Positions 16,007 through 22,028 of a DNA stretch of 26,879 nt are shown here, piece by piece (position 1 is the stretch's first letter; each line of letters opens with the position of its first letter). Where the stretch lies: the NCBI GenBank assembly GCA_022181005.1, contig BQMV01000003.1:1-26879 (forward strand). Direction: 5' to 3'. Source of the stretch: Anaerolineaceae bacterium (GTDB lineage: Bacteria > Chloroflexota > Anaerolineae > Anaerolineales > Villigracilaceae). The position numbers and the translations under genes were made by a program. A model generated the notes under the pieces. The model was given only the letters and a program-made list of their open reading frames with translations. It made no database searches and was not told the origin of the DNA.

Positions 16007-16042
16007 TCCCTCACCCTAGCCCTCTCCCAATGGGAGAGGGGA
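16007..16042. repeat. CCCTC...CCTCTCCC/GGGAGAGG repeat spanning the aroA end and aroE start region
   Basis: The sequence is CCCTCACCCTAG, then CCTCTCCC-AAT-GGGAGAGG. It encodes the last residues of AroA (PSPIGRGLG), contains its TGA stop, and on its left end supplies the GAGGGAG Shine-Dalgarno before the TTG start of aroE. Confidence 0.85.
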
Positions 16043-17345
16043 CTCGTAGCGCGTCGAGAACTTCAAAATAATTCGGAAATGTTTTGGAGACACAGGATGG
16101 ATTTTGAATCGTGACGCCATCGAAGCGCAGACCAATGAGGGAGAACGCCATTGCCATGCGGTGGTCGTTGTAGGTTTGGATGGTGGCAGATTGGAGTGTT
16201 TCGCAAGGATAGATTGTCATGCCGTCTTCGTGTTCGTCCACTTGGACGCCGAGGCGGGCGAGTTCGGCGCAGGTGGCATGGACGCGGTCCGTTTCTTTGT
16301 GGCGGGCGGAGGCGATGCCGCGAATGCGGGTGGGCGTGGAGGCAAAAGGCGCGATCGCCGCGAGGGTTTGGGCGGTGTCGGGGAGGTCGCGCAGGTCTAC
16401 GTCAATGCCGCGGAGTTCGGAGTGACCAGTGACCAGTAAACAGTGATCAGTTTCTTCGGCGGTGCATCCCATTTGAGTTAACACATCGAGAAATTTGATG
16501 TCACCTTGCACGGAGTTGCGAGAGATGTTCTCCACTTTGACGGTTCCTCCGCAGATGGCTGGCGCGGCGAAGAAGTAGGAGGCGGCGGAGGCGTCGGATT
16601 CAACAAGATACGAGTTACGAATTACGTGTTGCGTATCTTGTAACTCGTAACTCGTAAGCGGCACGGTAAATGCCTTATATCCATCACGTTGAACTTCAAC
16701 TCCGAAGTCTTGCATGATGGCGATGGTCATGTCTACGTAGGGTTTTGAATTCAGTTCGGTGGTGAGTTCGATTTCGATGGGAGTTTGCGCGTACGGAGCA
16801 ACCATGAGCAGGGCGGAGAGGAATTGAGAGGAGATGTCGCCTGCGATTTTGGTTTTGCCGCCTTTCAAGCCTGATGCAGAGATTCTCACTGGAGGGCAAA
16901 CCTGCTGTCCACTTTCCACTTTCTGTAATGGCTGAATATCACAGCCCAATTGCCCAAGCGCATCTACCAAATCGCCGATGGGACGTTCGCGCATGCGCGG
17001 CTCTCCATTTAAAACATACTCGCCGTGACCGAGCGTCAGAAACGCGGAGAGGAATCTTGCGGCGGTGCCCGCGTTGCCGATGAAGAGTTCGGCTCGCGCG
17101 GCTGGGATTCTTCCGCCCAAGCCCGTGACGGTCATCTCAGAGTTTGTATCGTCGAGTTGAACGTCAAAGCCCAACTCTTGTAATGCTTGAGCGAAATATT
17201 TTGAATCGTCCGAGAATAGCGCGTTGGTTAATTTTGTTTTGCCGCTTGCAAGAGCCGCAATGAGCAGGGCGCGATTCGTCAGCGACTTGGAGCCAGGGAC
17301 GCGGACGGCGGCGTTGAGGGGGTGGGAGATGGATGTGATGCGCAT
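16011..17345 (-). CDS. aroA: 3-phosphoshikimate 1-carboxyvinyltransferase (EPSP synthase)
   Basis: A 444-residue two-domain enzyme joining shikimate 3-phosphate and phosphoenolpyruvate to EPSP. Motifs: PGSKSLTNRALL (17-28), LFIGNAGTAARFL (87-99), EPRMRERPIGDLVDAL (115-130), SSQFLSALLM, SDASAASYF, DLPDTAQTLA, RHKETDRV and YNDHRMAMAFSL. F98 occupies the place of the proline found in E. coli-type enzymes (GTAMRP). Four stretches are encoded by repeat DNA: about residues 140-147, 230-248, 299-309 and the C-terminal 9 residues. No Shine-Dalgarno precedes the ATG at 17345, where the upstream DNA is pyrimidine-rich repeat; translation may depend on coupling or on the start alone. Confidence 0.95.
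   Translation of the reverse strand: MRITSISHPLNAAVRVPGSKSLTNRALLIAALASGKTKLTNALFSDDSKYFAQALQELGFDVQLDDTNSEMTVTGLGGRIPAARAELFIGNAGTAARFLSAFLTLGHGEYVLNGEPRMRERPIGDLVDALGQLGCDIQPLQKVESGQQVCPPVRISASGLKGGKTKIAGDISSQFLSALLMVAPYAQTPIEIELTTELNSKPYVDMTIAIMQDFGVEVQRDGYKAFTVPLTSYELQDTQHVIRNSYLVESDASAASYFFAAPAICGGTVKVENISRNSVQGDIKFLDVLTQMGCTAEETDHCLLVTGHSELRGIDVDLRDLPDTAQTLAAIAPFASTPTRIRGIASARHKETDRVHATCAELARLGVQVDEHEDGMTIYPCETLQSATIQTYNDHRMAMAFSLIGLRFDGVTIQNPSCVSKTFPNYFEVLDALRVPSPIGRGLG
16421..16451. repeat. AGTGACCAGTGACCAGT-type repeat inside aroA
   Basis: Units of (C)AGTGACC/AGTGATCAGT encode the CLLVTGHSE stretch, yet still match the conserved VTG-x-x-L-x-GIDVDL pattern of EPSP synthases. Related to 15104-15127. 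Confidence 0.65.
16605..16658. repeat. Inverted ACGAGTTACGA repeat inside aroA
   Basis: ACGAGTTACGA (16610-16620) and its exact complement TCGTAACTCGT (16645-16655) enclose 24 nt of further related units. In frame it encodes about residues 230-248, before the YLVESDAS motif, in a segment a few residues longer than in E. coli. Confidence 0.8.
16907..16925. repeat. CCACTTTCCACTTTC repeat inside aroA
   Basis: The complement of the GGAAAGTGGAAAGTGG motif seen at 15087-15103 and 15414-15437; it encodes the QKVESG stretch of AroA at about residues 141-146. Confidence 0.6.
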
Positions 17346-17425
17346 TGAGGAGTAGAGGAGTAGAGGATTAGAGAATAGAAAGTAGAGAGTGGAGATTGGA
17401 GGATTAGAGAGTGGAAATTGGAGAT
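17346..17425. repeat. Purine-rich GAGGAGTAGAGGA / GAGAGTGGA repeats in the tyrA-aroA spacer and tyrA end
   Basis: The entire 58-nt spacer and the last codons of tyrA consist of GAGTAGAGGATTAGAGA and GAGAGTGGA[GA]ATTGGAG units. On the coding strand they leave no purine-rich ribosome-binding site for aroA and form the SPISTL end of TyrA. Confidence 0.7.
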
Positions 17426-18273
17426 TTGTGGGTTATCTCTTGATAAGCAAACCGCGACTTATTCAACAATTCTTCCATCTGAAAGTAGTTTTCGTTCTGC
17501 AAATTTTCTTCGAGTTCCGTTAGCGATGCGCGAAACGACTGGATCGCGCTCAAAACATTTTCACGATTCGATTGCAAAATGCCGATCATCATGCGCGACG
17601 GGGTGTCTGCAAGGCGCGAGTTGGAGCGGAAACCAGGTCCGATGAATTCAACAAACTCCTTCGGCAGGGTGTTGACCAAAGCCGAAGAAAGCAGGAAGGG
17701 CAAATGACTTGTACATGCCAGGGCGCGGTCGTGCGCTTCGGCGGACATTTCAATACAATTCGCGCCGACGGTTGAAATCATTTGTCGAGCCGCCGATTTC
17801 GCCTTTGGCGTAGTCCGCGTTGATGACGTGATCGCGAACGGCGCGTTTTGATATAGATTTGCATCCGCATGTTCGAGACCAAGTTTTTCCTTGCCGCAGA
17901 TCGGGTGCGCGCCGATGACTTCAAAATTTTCAGGCAATTGATCCATCGATTCGAGGATCAACTTTTTTGTCGAACCCAAGTCCATCACGATGCAGGGTTG
18001 CGTAATGAAAGACGGCAGTTTTGGAATGATGTCTACAATCGCATTGACGGGAGTCGCCAGGATCAACACATCGAGTTGAGGCAGGGAGGACAAGTCGCTT
18101 GAGGCGTGGTCAACGATTCCTACGGCGAGAGCAAGCTCAACCGTGGGAAGATGCGCGTCGAATCCGATCAGGCGGGCGCGCTTCCCTTTGAGACCCATCG
18201 CCAGCGAGCCGCCCATGAGTCCCAATCCAAGAATCCCAATGACAGAATCTTCGAGCGAAAAGCCATCCTCCAT
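17404..18273 (-). CDS. tyrA: Prephenate dehydrogenase
   Basis: A 289-residue enzyme converting prephenate to 4-hydroxyphenylpyruvate in tyrosine synthesis. The N-terminal Rossmann fold has GILGLGLMGGSLA (13-25), then ATPVNAI, VMDLGSTKK, the IGAHPICGKEKLG motif with its active-site histidine, and ALACTSHLPFLLSSAL leading the helical dimerisation domain. There is no ACT domain, so feedback inhibition through one is absent. The start lies 3 nt after the DAHP synthase stop with a weak GGTG upstream. The final residues (SPISTL) are encoded by the purine-rich repeat that fills the following spacer. Confidence 0.94.
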   Translation of the reverse strand: MEDGFSLEDSVIGILGLGLMGGSLAMGLKGKRARLIGFDAHLPTVELALAVGIVDHASSDLSSLPQLDVLILATPVNAIVDIIPKLPSFITQPCIVMDLGSTKKLILESMDQLPENFEVIGAHPICGKEKLGLEHADANLYQNAPFAITSSTRTTPKAKSAARQMISTVGANCIEMSAEAHDRALACTSHLPFLLSSALVNTLPKEFVEFIGPGFRSNSRLADTPSRMMIGILQSNRENVLSAIQSFRASLTELEENLQNENYFQMEELLNKSRFAYQEITHKSPISTL

Positions 18274-18276
18274 GAA

Positions 18277-19323
18277 TCACCAGCCCACAGCGACAGGTTT
18301 GTTGACGGGCGCGATGCGGCGACCCATCACCTCGGCGATGGCTTTCACTTGCTTGACCATCTCGGCAAATTTTTCGGGCTTGAGCGATTGCTTGCCATCG
18401 GACGCGGCTTTCGCGGGATCGGGATGCACCTCGACGATGATGCCATCAGCGCCTGCCGCGATGCCCGCGCGCGCGATGGGCGCGACATAATCGTAATGAC
18501 CTGTGGCGTGCGATGGATCGAGGATGACGGGAAGATGCGTTAAATTTTTCAAAACGGGAATCGCGTTGATGTCGGTCGTGTTGCGCGTGGACGTTTCGAA
18601 TGTGCGGATGCCGCGCTCGCACAAGATGACCTGCTTGTTGCCGCCCGCGAGAATATATTCGGCAGACATGAGCAGTTCTTCGATGGTGGCGCTGAGACCA
18701 CGTTTGAGCAAAACACTTTTGCGCGTTTCACCAAGCATCCGCAGAAGATTGAAATTTTGCATGTTGCGCGCGCCTACTTGAAAGACATCCACGTAGTTCA
18801 ACATGAGATCGAGTTGCACTTGCGACATGATCTCGACGACGATGGGCATGCCCGTTTGTTCGCGCGCCTCGGCAAGATATTCGAGTCCCTCTTCGCCGAG
18901 TCCTTGAAACGCATACGGCGACGTGCGCGGTTTGAAGACTCCGCCGCGCAACGCGTTCGCGCCCGCTTCTCTCACGGCGTGAGCGGTCTCCAAAATTTGA
19001 CTCTTCGACTCGACCGCGCACGGGCCCGCGATGATGACAATATCGTCGCCGCCGACGTGGAAGCCGTCAATCGGGAAAACGGAATTTTCAGGATGCACTT
19101 GCCGCGAGCCAAGTTTGAACGGTTGCGAGATTCGTTTCACTGATTCAACTCCATCGAGGATTTCAAACGGGTCGAGCGACGGGATGTTGACTTCGCCCAC
19201 CGCGGCGACGATGGCGGTCTCCGTTCCATAGGTAATATGCGGCGTTAATCCGTGTCTTTTGATAGCGTTCACGACTCCTTCTATTTGTTGCGGGGTATAA
19301 CTCGGGTTCATAATGACGATCAT
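18277..19323 (-). CDS. aroF: 3-deoxy-7-phosphoheptulonate (DAHP) synthase, type I-beta
   Basis: A 348-residue enzyme joining phosphoenolpyruvate and erythrose 4-phosphate, the entry step of the pathway. The N-terminal 75 or so residues form the ferredoxin-like regulatory domain of the Thermotoga/Bacillus type (IVIMNPSYTPQQIEGVVNAIKR). The barrel shows IIAGPCAVES, GANALRGGVFKPRTSPYAFQGLG, VGARNMQNFNLL, VILDPSHATG and the metal-binding VEVHPDP. In the Thermotoga enzyme the N-terminal domain mediates feedback inhibition by tyrosine, and similar control is likely here. AGGAGA precedes the ATG by about 7 nt. It follows aroH in the operon after a 154-nt spacer built of repeats. The symbol is approximate; aroG is also used for this class. 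Confidence 0.95.
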   Translation of the reverse strand: MIVIMNPSYTPQQIEGVVNAIKRHGLTPHITYGTETAIVAAVGEVNIPSLDPFEILDGVESVKRISQPFKLGSRQVHPENSVFPIDGFHVGGDDIVIIAGPCAVESKSQILETAHAVREAGANALRGGVFKPRTSPYAFQGLGEEGLEYLAEAREQTGMPIVVEIMSQVQLDLMLNYVDVFQVGARNMQNFNLLRMLGETRKSVLLKRGLSATIEELLMSAEYILAGGNKQVILCERGIRTFETSTRNTTDINAIPVLKNLTHLPVILDPSHATGHYDYVAPIARAGIAAGADGIIVEVHPDPAKAASDGKQSLKPEKFAEMVKQVKAIAEVMGRRIAPVNKPVAVGW

Positions 19324-19379
19324 GGTGGTTTCTCCTGGTGATAGATGATGGATTGTGAAGGGTGAAGATTGGTAGACAA

Positions 19380-19475
19380 GTAGACAGGGATACGAGTTGC
19401 GAGATACGAGTTACGACTTTTTTCCGTGTCTGCCTGTTTACGTGTTTCCGTGTTTACCTGTTTACGTATTTACGT
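19380..19475. repeat. Repeat-filled spacer between aroH and the DAHP synthase gene
   Basis: It contains GTAGACAAGTAGACAG, GATACGAGTTGCGAGATACGAGTTACGA (19389-19416) and a run of TGTTTACGTGTTTCC/TGTTTACCTGTTTACG units. No promoter or terminator can be recognised inside. Copies of the TACGAGTTACGA unit also occur inside aroC and aroA. Confidence 0.75.
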
Positions 19476-19477
19476 TC

Positions 19478-19849
19478 TCACTGCGCCGCAACCAGATCGG
19501 GTCTCAACTTTACGGCATCTCGCAAATAAACATGGGTGATTTCATTTTGCGGCACGTCGGTATTCCATTGGATTAAAACCCGAATCACTCGCGACAGGCT
19601 GTTTGGCACAGGGATCTCGCGCGCGCACATCATCGGGACGAGTCCCCAGCCGATCTGCCGCGCCCCCTCTGCGGGGAAGGTGGAGGCGAGATCGTCGGTG
19701 ACGGTAAAGAGCGCGCTGGCGATGTCTTCGGGGATCATCCCTGCGTTGGAGTCGAGAATCGCTGTGAGCAATTCCCGCGTCGCTTCGAGGATGAGGTCTG
19801 GTTCGTCTGCGGCGACAGTGATCGCGCCTCGGATTCCGCGTGTGGGCAT
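19478..19849 (-). CDS. aroH: Chorismate mutase, AroH class (monofunctional)
   Basis: A 123-residue enzyme rearranging chorismate to prephenate, the branch point to Phe and Tyr. It matches the trimeric Bacillus-type family: RGIRGAITV at the N-terminus with the active-site arginine, FTVTDDLASTFPAEGARQIGW, VPMMCAREIPVPNSLSRVIRVLIQWNT with the catalytic arginine of CARE, and HVYLRDAVKLRPDL near the end. AGGAG sits 6 nt upstream of the ATG at 19849. It is the first structural gene after the leader-peptide attenuator. Confidence 0.96.
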   Translation of the reverse strand: MPTRGIRGAITVAADEPDLILEATRELLTAILDSNAGMIPEDIASALFTVTDDLASTFPAEGARQIGWGLVPMMCAREIPVPNSLSRVIRVLIQWNTDVPQNEITHVYLRDAVKLRPDLVAAQ

Positions 19850-19862
19850 ACATGGCTCCTGT

Positions 19863-19889
19863 GTAGCGCGAGATAGTATCTCGCGCTAC
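19863..19889 (-). promoter_or_regulatory. Perfect 27-nt palindrome abutting the aroH ribosome-binding site
   Basis: GTAGCGCGAGATA (19863-19875), one central base, then its exact complement (19877-19889). It ends 2 nt before the AGGAG of aroH. No T-tract follows, so it is not a terminator. It could protect a processed mRNA 5' end or tune aroH translation; alternatively it is another dispersed repeat. Confidence 0.7.
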
Positions 19890-19890
19890 G

Positions 19891-19930
19891 AATAAAATAA
19901 AAGAGCGAGACCGTATTGGTCTCGCTCTTT
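19891..19930 (-). terminator. Intrinsic terminator of the aromatic operon attenuator
   Basis: On the minus strand AAAGAGCGAGACC (19930-19918), loop AATAC, GGTCTCGCTCTTT (19912-19900), then TTATTTTATT. This is a 13-bp perfect stem with a T-rich tail. It lies 27 nt after the leader-peptide stop and upstream of aroH, where it would abort transcription of the operon unless antitermination occurs. It would also stop read-through from pheA. Confidence 0.9.
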
Positions 19931-19957
19931 GCGTGAACAGAGTTATTTTCTGTCTAC

Positions 19958-20035
19958 TTAAGCGCCGCCAACGGCAACCGAGTCTCGGAAACCGTAAAAA
20001 TAAAAGTACGCAAACCAGCGGGCGGTCTTAAGCAT
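19958..20035 (-). CDS. Leader peptide of the aromatic amino acid operon (attenuator)
   Basis: A 25-codon ORF (ATG at 20035, TAA at 19960-19958) beginning MLKTAR and containing W7 F8 A Y10 F11 Y12 F13 Y14 G F16. Eight aromatic residues in ten, covering all three aromatic amino acids, are hard to explain by chance and match the logic of a ribosome-stalling leader. It sits between a good promoter (20046-20074) and an intrinsic terminator (19891-19930), directly upstream of the aroH-aroQ operon. There is no Shine-Dalgarno; the predicted transcription start is only about 4 nt upstream, so initiation may be leaderless. Codons 2-5 (CTTAAGACCGCC) can pair with codons 23 to stop (GGCGGCGCTTAAG), closing the ORF when untranslated. 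No established symbol is known to me. Confidence 0.8.
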   Translation of the reverse strand: MLKTARWFAYFYFYGFRDSVAVGGA

Positions 20036-20045
20036 GTCAAGCGTT

Positions 20046-20074
20046 ATTCTATGTCGATGAAGCGGATGCGTCAA
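20046..20074 (-). promoter_or_regulatory. Promoter of the aromatic operon, overlapping the pheA stop codon
   Basis: TTGACG (20074-20069, including the pheA TGA) and TAGAAT (20051-20046) on the minus strand with a 17-nt spacer. The expected start is near 20039, only about 4 nt before the leader-peptide ATG. Confidence 0.8.
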
Positions 20075-20901
20075 GGGGCAATTTCAGTCGGCATTGTATG
20101 CCTTGTATAAGAGCCTAACGCGCGCAACGTCAAAGCGTATTCGCTCAGGCGCTCGAGCGCGCGCTTAATCGTTTCTTCATAAGTCGCGCCGAGGAAGTCC
20201 ACATAGAAAAGATAGTCCCAAGGTTTTCCCTGCAACGGACGCGACTCAATTTTAGTTAGGTCAATATCGCGTAAAGCAAATACGCTCAGCGCCTTAAAGA
20301 GCGCGCCAGGCTGATTCTTTAACGTAAACACGATTGAGGTCTTCGCGTTTTCACCCGGTTGAATCTCGGCTTTTGAGATCGCAAGAAAGCGCGTGTAATT
20401 TTCAGCGTTATCCTCAACGCTTTCTTCAAGGACATGCATGCCATACAAGTCTGCCGCGCGACGCGAAGCGATTGCGGCGGTATCGCGCGCGCGCGACTCG
20501 CTCAATATTTTCACGCTCCCTGCCGTATCATAGACCGGTTCAGGCTGGATGTCGTGACTCTTCAAATAATCTGCGCACTGCGCCAACGCCTGCGGATGAC
20601 TAATCGCTTTTTTAATCTCCGAGAATTCCGCGCCGGGTATAGCGATCAAACAATGCCGCACGCGCAGAAATCGTTCTCCTACTATTCGCAAATCATGGCG
20701 TAAAAGCAAGTCATAATTTTGATGAATGCTCCCCGCCAGCGAATTTTCGACGGGGATTAAAGCCGCTTCGCACGCACCCGACTCAACCGCGCTGAATACC
20801 GCATCAAACGATTCGCACGGGTAAGATTCGACTTTTCCAAAATGTTCGAACAAAGCCTGCTCGCCATACGCGCCCGGTTCGCCTTGAAATGCAACTCGCA
20901 T
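20071..20901 (-). CDS. pheA: Prephenate dehydratase with C-terminal ACT domain
   Basis: A 276-residue monofunctional enzyme converting prephenate to phenylpyruvate. It shows the N-terminal VAFQGEPGAYGEQA, SFDAVFSAVESGACEAALIPVENSLAGSI, the DTAGSVK segment and the catalytic NYTRFLAI (TRF motif). The ACT domain (TSIVFTLKNQPGALFKALSVFALRDIDLTKIESRP) gives allosteric feedback by phenylalanine in relatives. The ATG at 20901 has GGAG 6 nt upstream; a GTG four codons earlier is an alternative. It lies 67 nt downstream of trpS and outside the attenuator, so it is controlled separately from the aroH operon, whose promoter overlaps its stop codon. Confidence 0.95.
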   Translation of the reverse strand: MRVAFQGEPGAYGEQALFEHFGKVESYPCESFDAVFSAVESGACEAALIPVENSLAGSIHQNYDLLLRHDLRIVGERFLRVRHCLIAIPGAEFSEIKKAISHPQALAQCADYLKSHDIQPEPVYDTAGSVKILSESRARDTAAIASRRAADLYGMHVLEESVEDNAENYTRFLAISKAEIQPGENAKTSIVFTLKNQPGALFKALSVFALRDIDLTKIESRPLQGKPWDYLFYVDFLGATYEETIKRALERLSEYALTLRALGSYTRHTMPTEIAP

Positions 20902-20933
20902 CGTCAACTCCACGTCACAATTCTATTAATTTA

Positions 20934-20946
20934 CAAGAAGTTCTTG
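20934..20946. other. Short palindrome CAAGAAGTTCTTG in the trpS-pheA spacer
   Basis: A 6-bp inverted repeat around one base, between the trpS stop and the pheA start. It could be an operator or weak mRNA structure; no T-tract follows. Chance occurrence is possible. Confidence 0.3.
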
Positions 20947-20968
20947 AGGCAAATCTTTCTAATACTGT

Positions 20969-22018
20969 TTATTCTGCGCTCTCGAAAATGTCCATTCGCT
21001 CTGTGAGCAAACCAGCCGAATACGACAAACCCGTCTTCTCGCGGACAAGTTCCATCGTCGCCTGGGCTTCGATTTGTATACGACGAATCCCTTCCATTAA
21101 TGCATCGCGCGGAATGGTCGGATGCGCAAGGAAATAAGCGCGTTTCTCGCGTATCGGTTCGAGAAAATCGTTCAACGCTTTTGCAAGTTTTTTCTTCACT
21201 TCCACATCGCCCACCTTGCCAGCGCGATAACGCTCTTTCAAATCTTCCACTTCCGCTTTAGCGGGATTAAATGCGTCGTGGTAGATAAAGACCGGGTTGC
21301 CCTCCACAGTTCCCGGGTCGGTGGCGCGGAGGCGTTTCGGGTCAGTGAACATGCTCATCACCTTCCGATTCACCGTCTCGGCGTCATCGGAAAGATAGAT
21401 CGCATTATCCAGCGACTTACTCATCTTACTTTGACCGTCCGTGCCGACCAGCAACGGAACGTCGCCGATGATGGCTTCAGGTTCAGGGAAGATCTCGCCG
21501 TAGAGGTTGTTGAAACGGCGCGCGATCTCACGGGCAAGTTCGACGTGCGATTGGTTGTCGCGCCCCACCGGGACAACCTGCGCGCGCGGCAGCAAAATAT
21601 CCACCGCTTGCAAAACAGGGTAACCCAGCAACCCGAACGGCATGGTATCCATATTGGCGTCTCGCGCCATATCTTTAAGCGAAGGGATGCGTTCTAAGCG
21701 CGGCACGCTGACCAACATTTCAAAAAGCAGATTTAACGAGTAAGTTTCAGGAATCGCCGATTGAACAAAGATGGCGCTGACGTCGGGGTCAATACCGACG
21801 GAGAGATAATCCAACGTCATCTCGCGGATAAAGGATGGAATCTCACGAATATAATTCGGCTCGGGTTTAGTCGTCAGCGTGTGCAGATCGGCGATAATAA
21901 AAAACGATTCGTATTGGCGCTGTAAACGCACGCGATTCTCAAGCGAGCCGACGTAATGTCCGAGATGCAATCGTCCTGTAGGACGATCGCCGGTTAATAG
22001 CCGGGGTTTGGCGGTCAT
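20969..22018 (-). CDS. trpS: Tryptophanyl-tRNA synthetase
   Basis: A 349-residue class I synthetase charging tRNA-Trp. It has GDRPTGRLHLGHYVG with the HIGH-type motif (LGHY), ADLHTLT, the tryptophan-site region SVPRLERIPSLKD...MPFGLLGYPVLQAVDILL, VGRDNQSHVELAREIARRFN and GQSKMSKSLDN (KMSKS). Length is normal. AGGA lies about 7 nt upstream of the ATG at 22018, 10 nt after the macrodomain gene. It stands directly upstream of pheA and the attenuated aromatic operon. Confidence 0.96.
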   Translation of the reverse strand: MTAKPRLLTGDRPTGRLHLGHYVGSLENRVRLQRQYESFFIIADLHTLTTKPEPNYIREIPSFIREMTLDYLSVGIDPDVSAIFVQSAIPETYSLNLLFEMLVSVPRLERIPSLKDMARDANMDTMPFGLLGYPVLQAVDILLPRAQVVPVGRDNQSHVELAREIARRFNNLYGEIFPEPEAIIGDVPLLVGTDGQSKMSKSLDNAIYLSDDAETVNRKVMSMFTDPKRLRATDPGTVEGNPVFIYHDAFNPAKAEVEDLKERYRAGKVGDVEVKKKLAKALNDFLEPIREKRAYFLAHPTIPRDALMEGIRRIQIEAQATMELVREKTGLSYSAGLLTERMDIFESAE

Positions 22019-22028
22019 ACTATTCCTT

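Noticed and set aside
21972..21991. Palindrome ATCGTCCT-GT-AGGACGAT inside trpS
   Set aside because: It encodes the invariant RPTGRLHLGH region of the synthetase, so the protein constraint explains it; it does not match the other repeat families.
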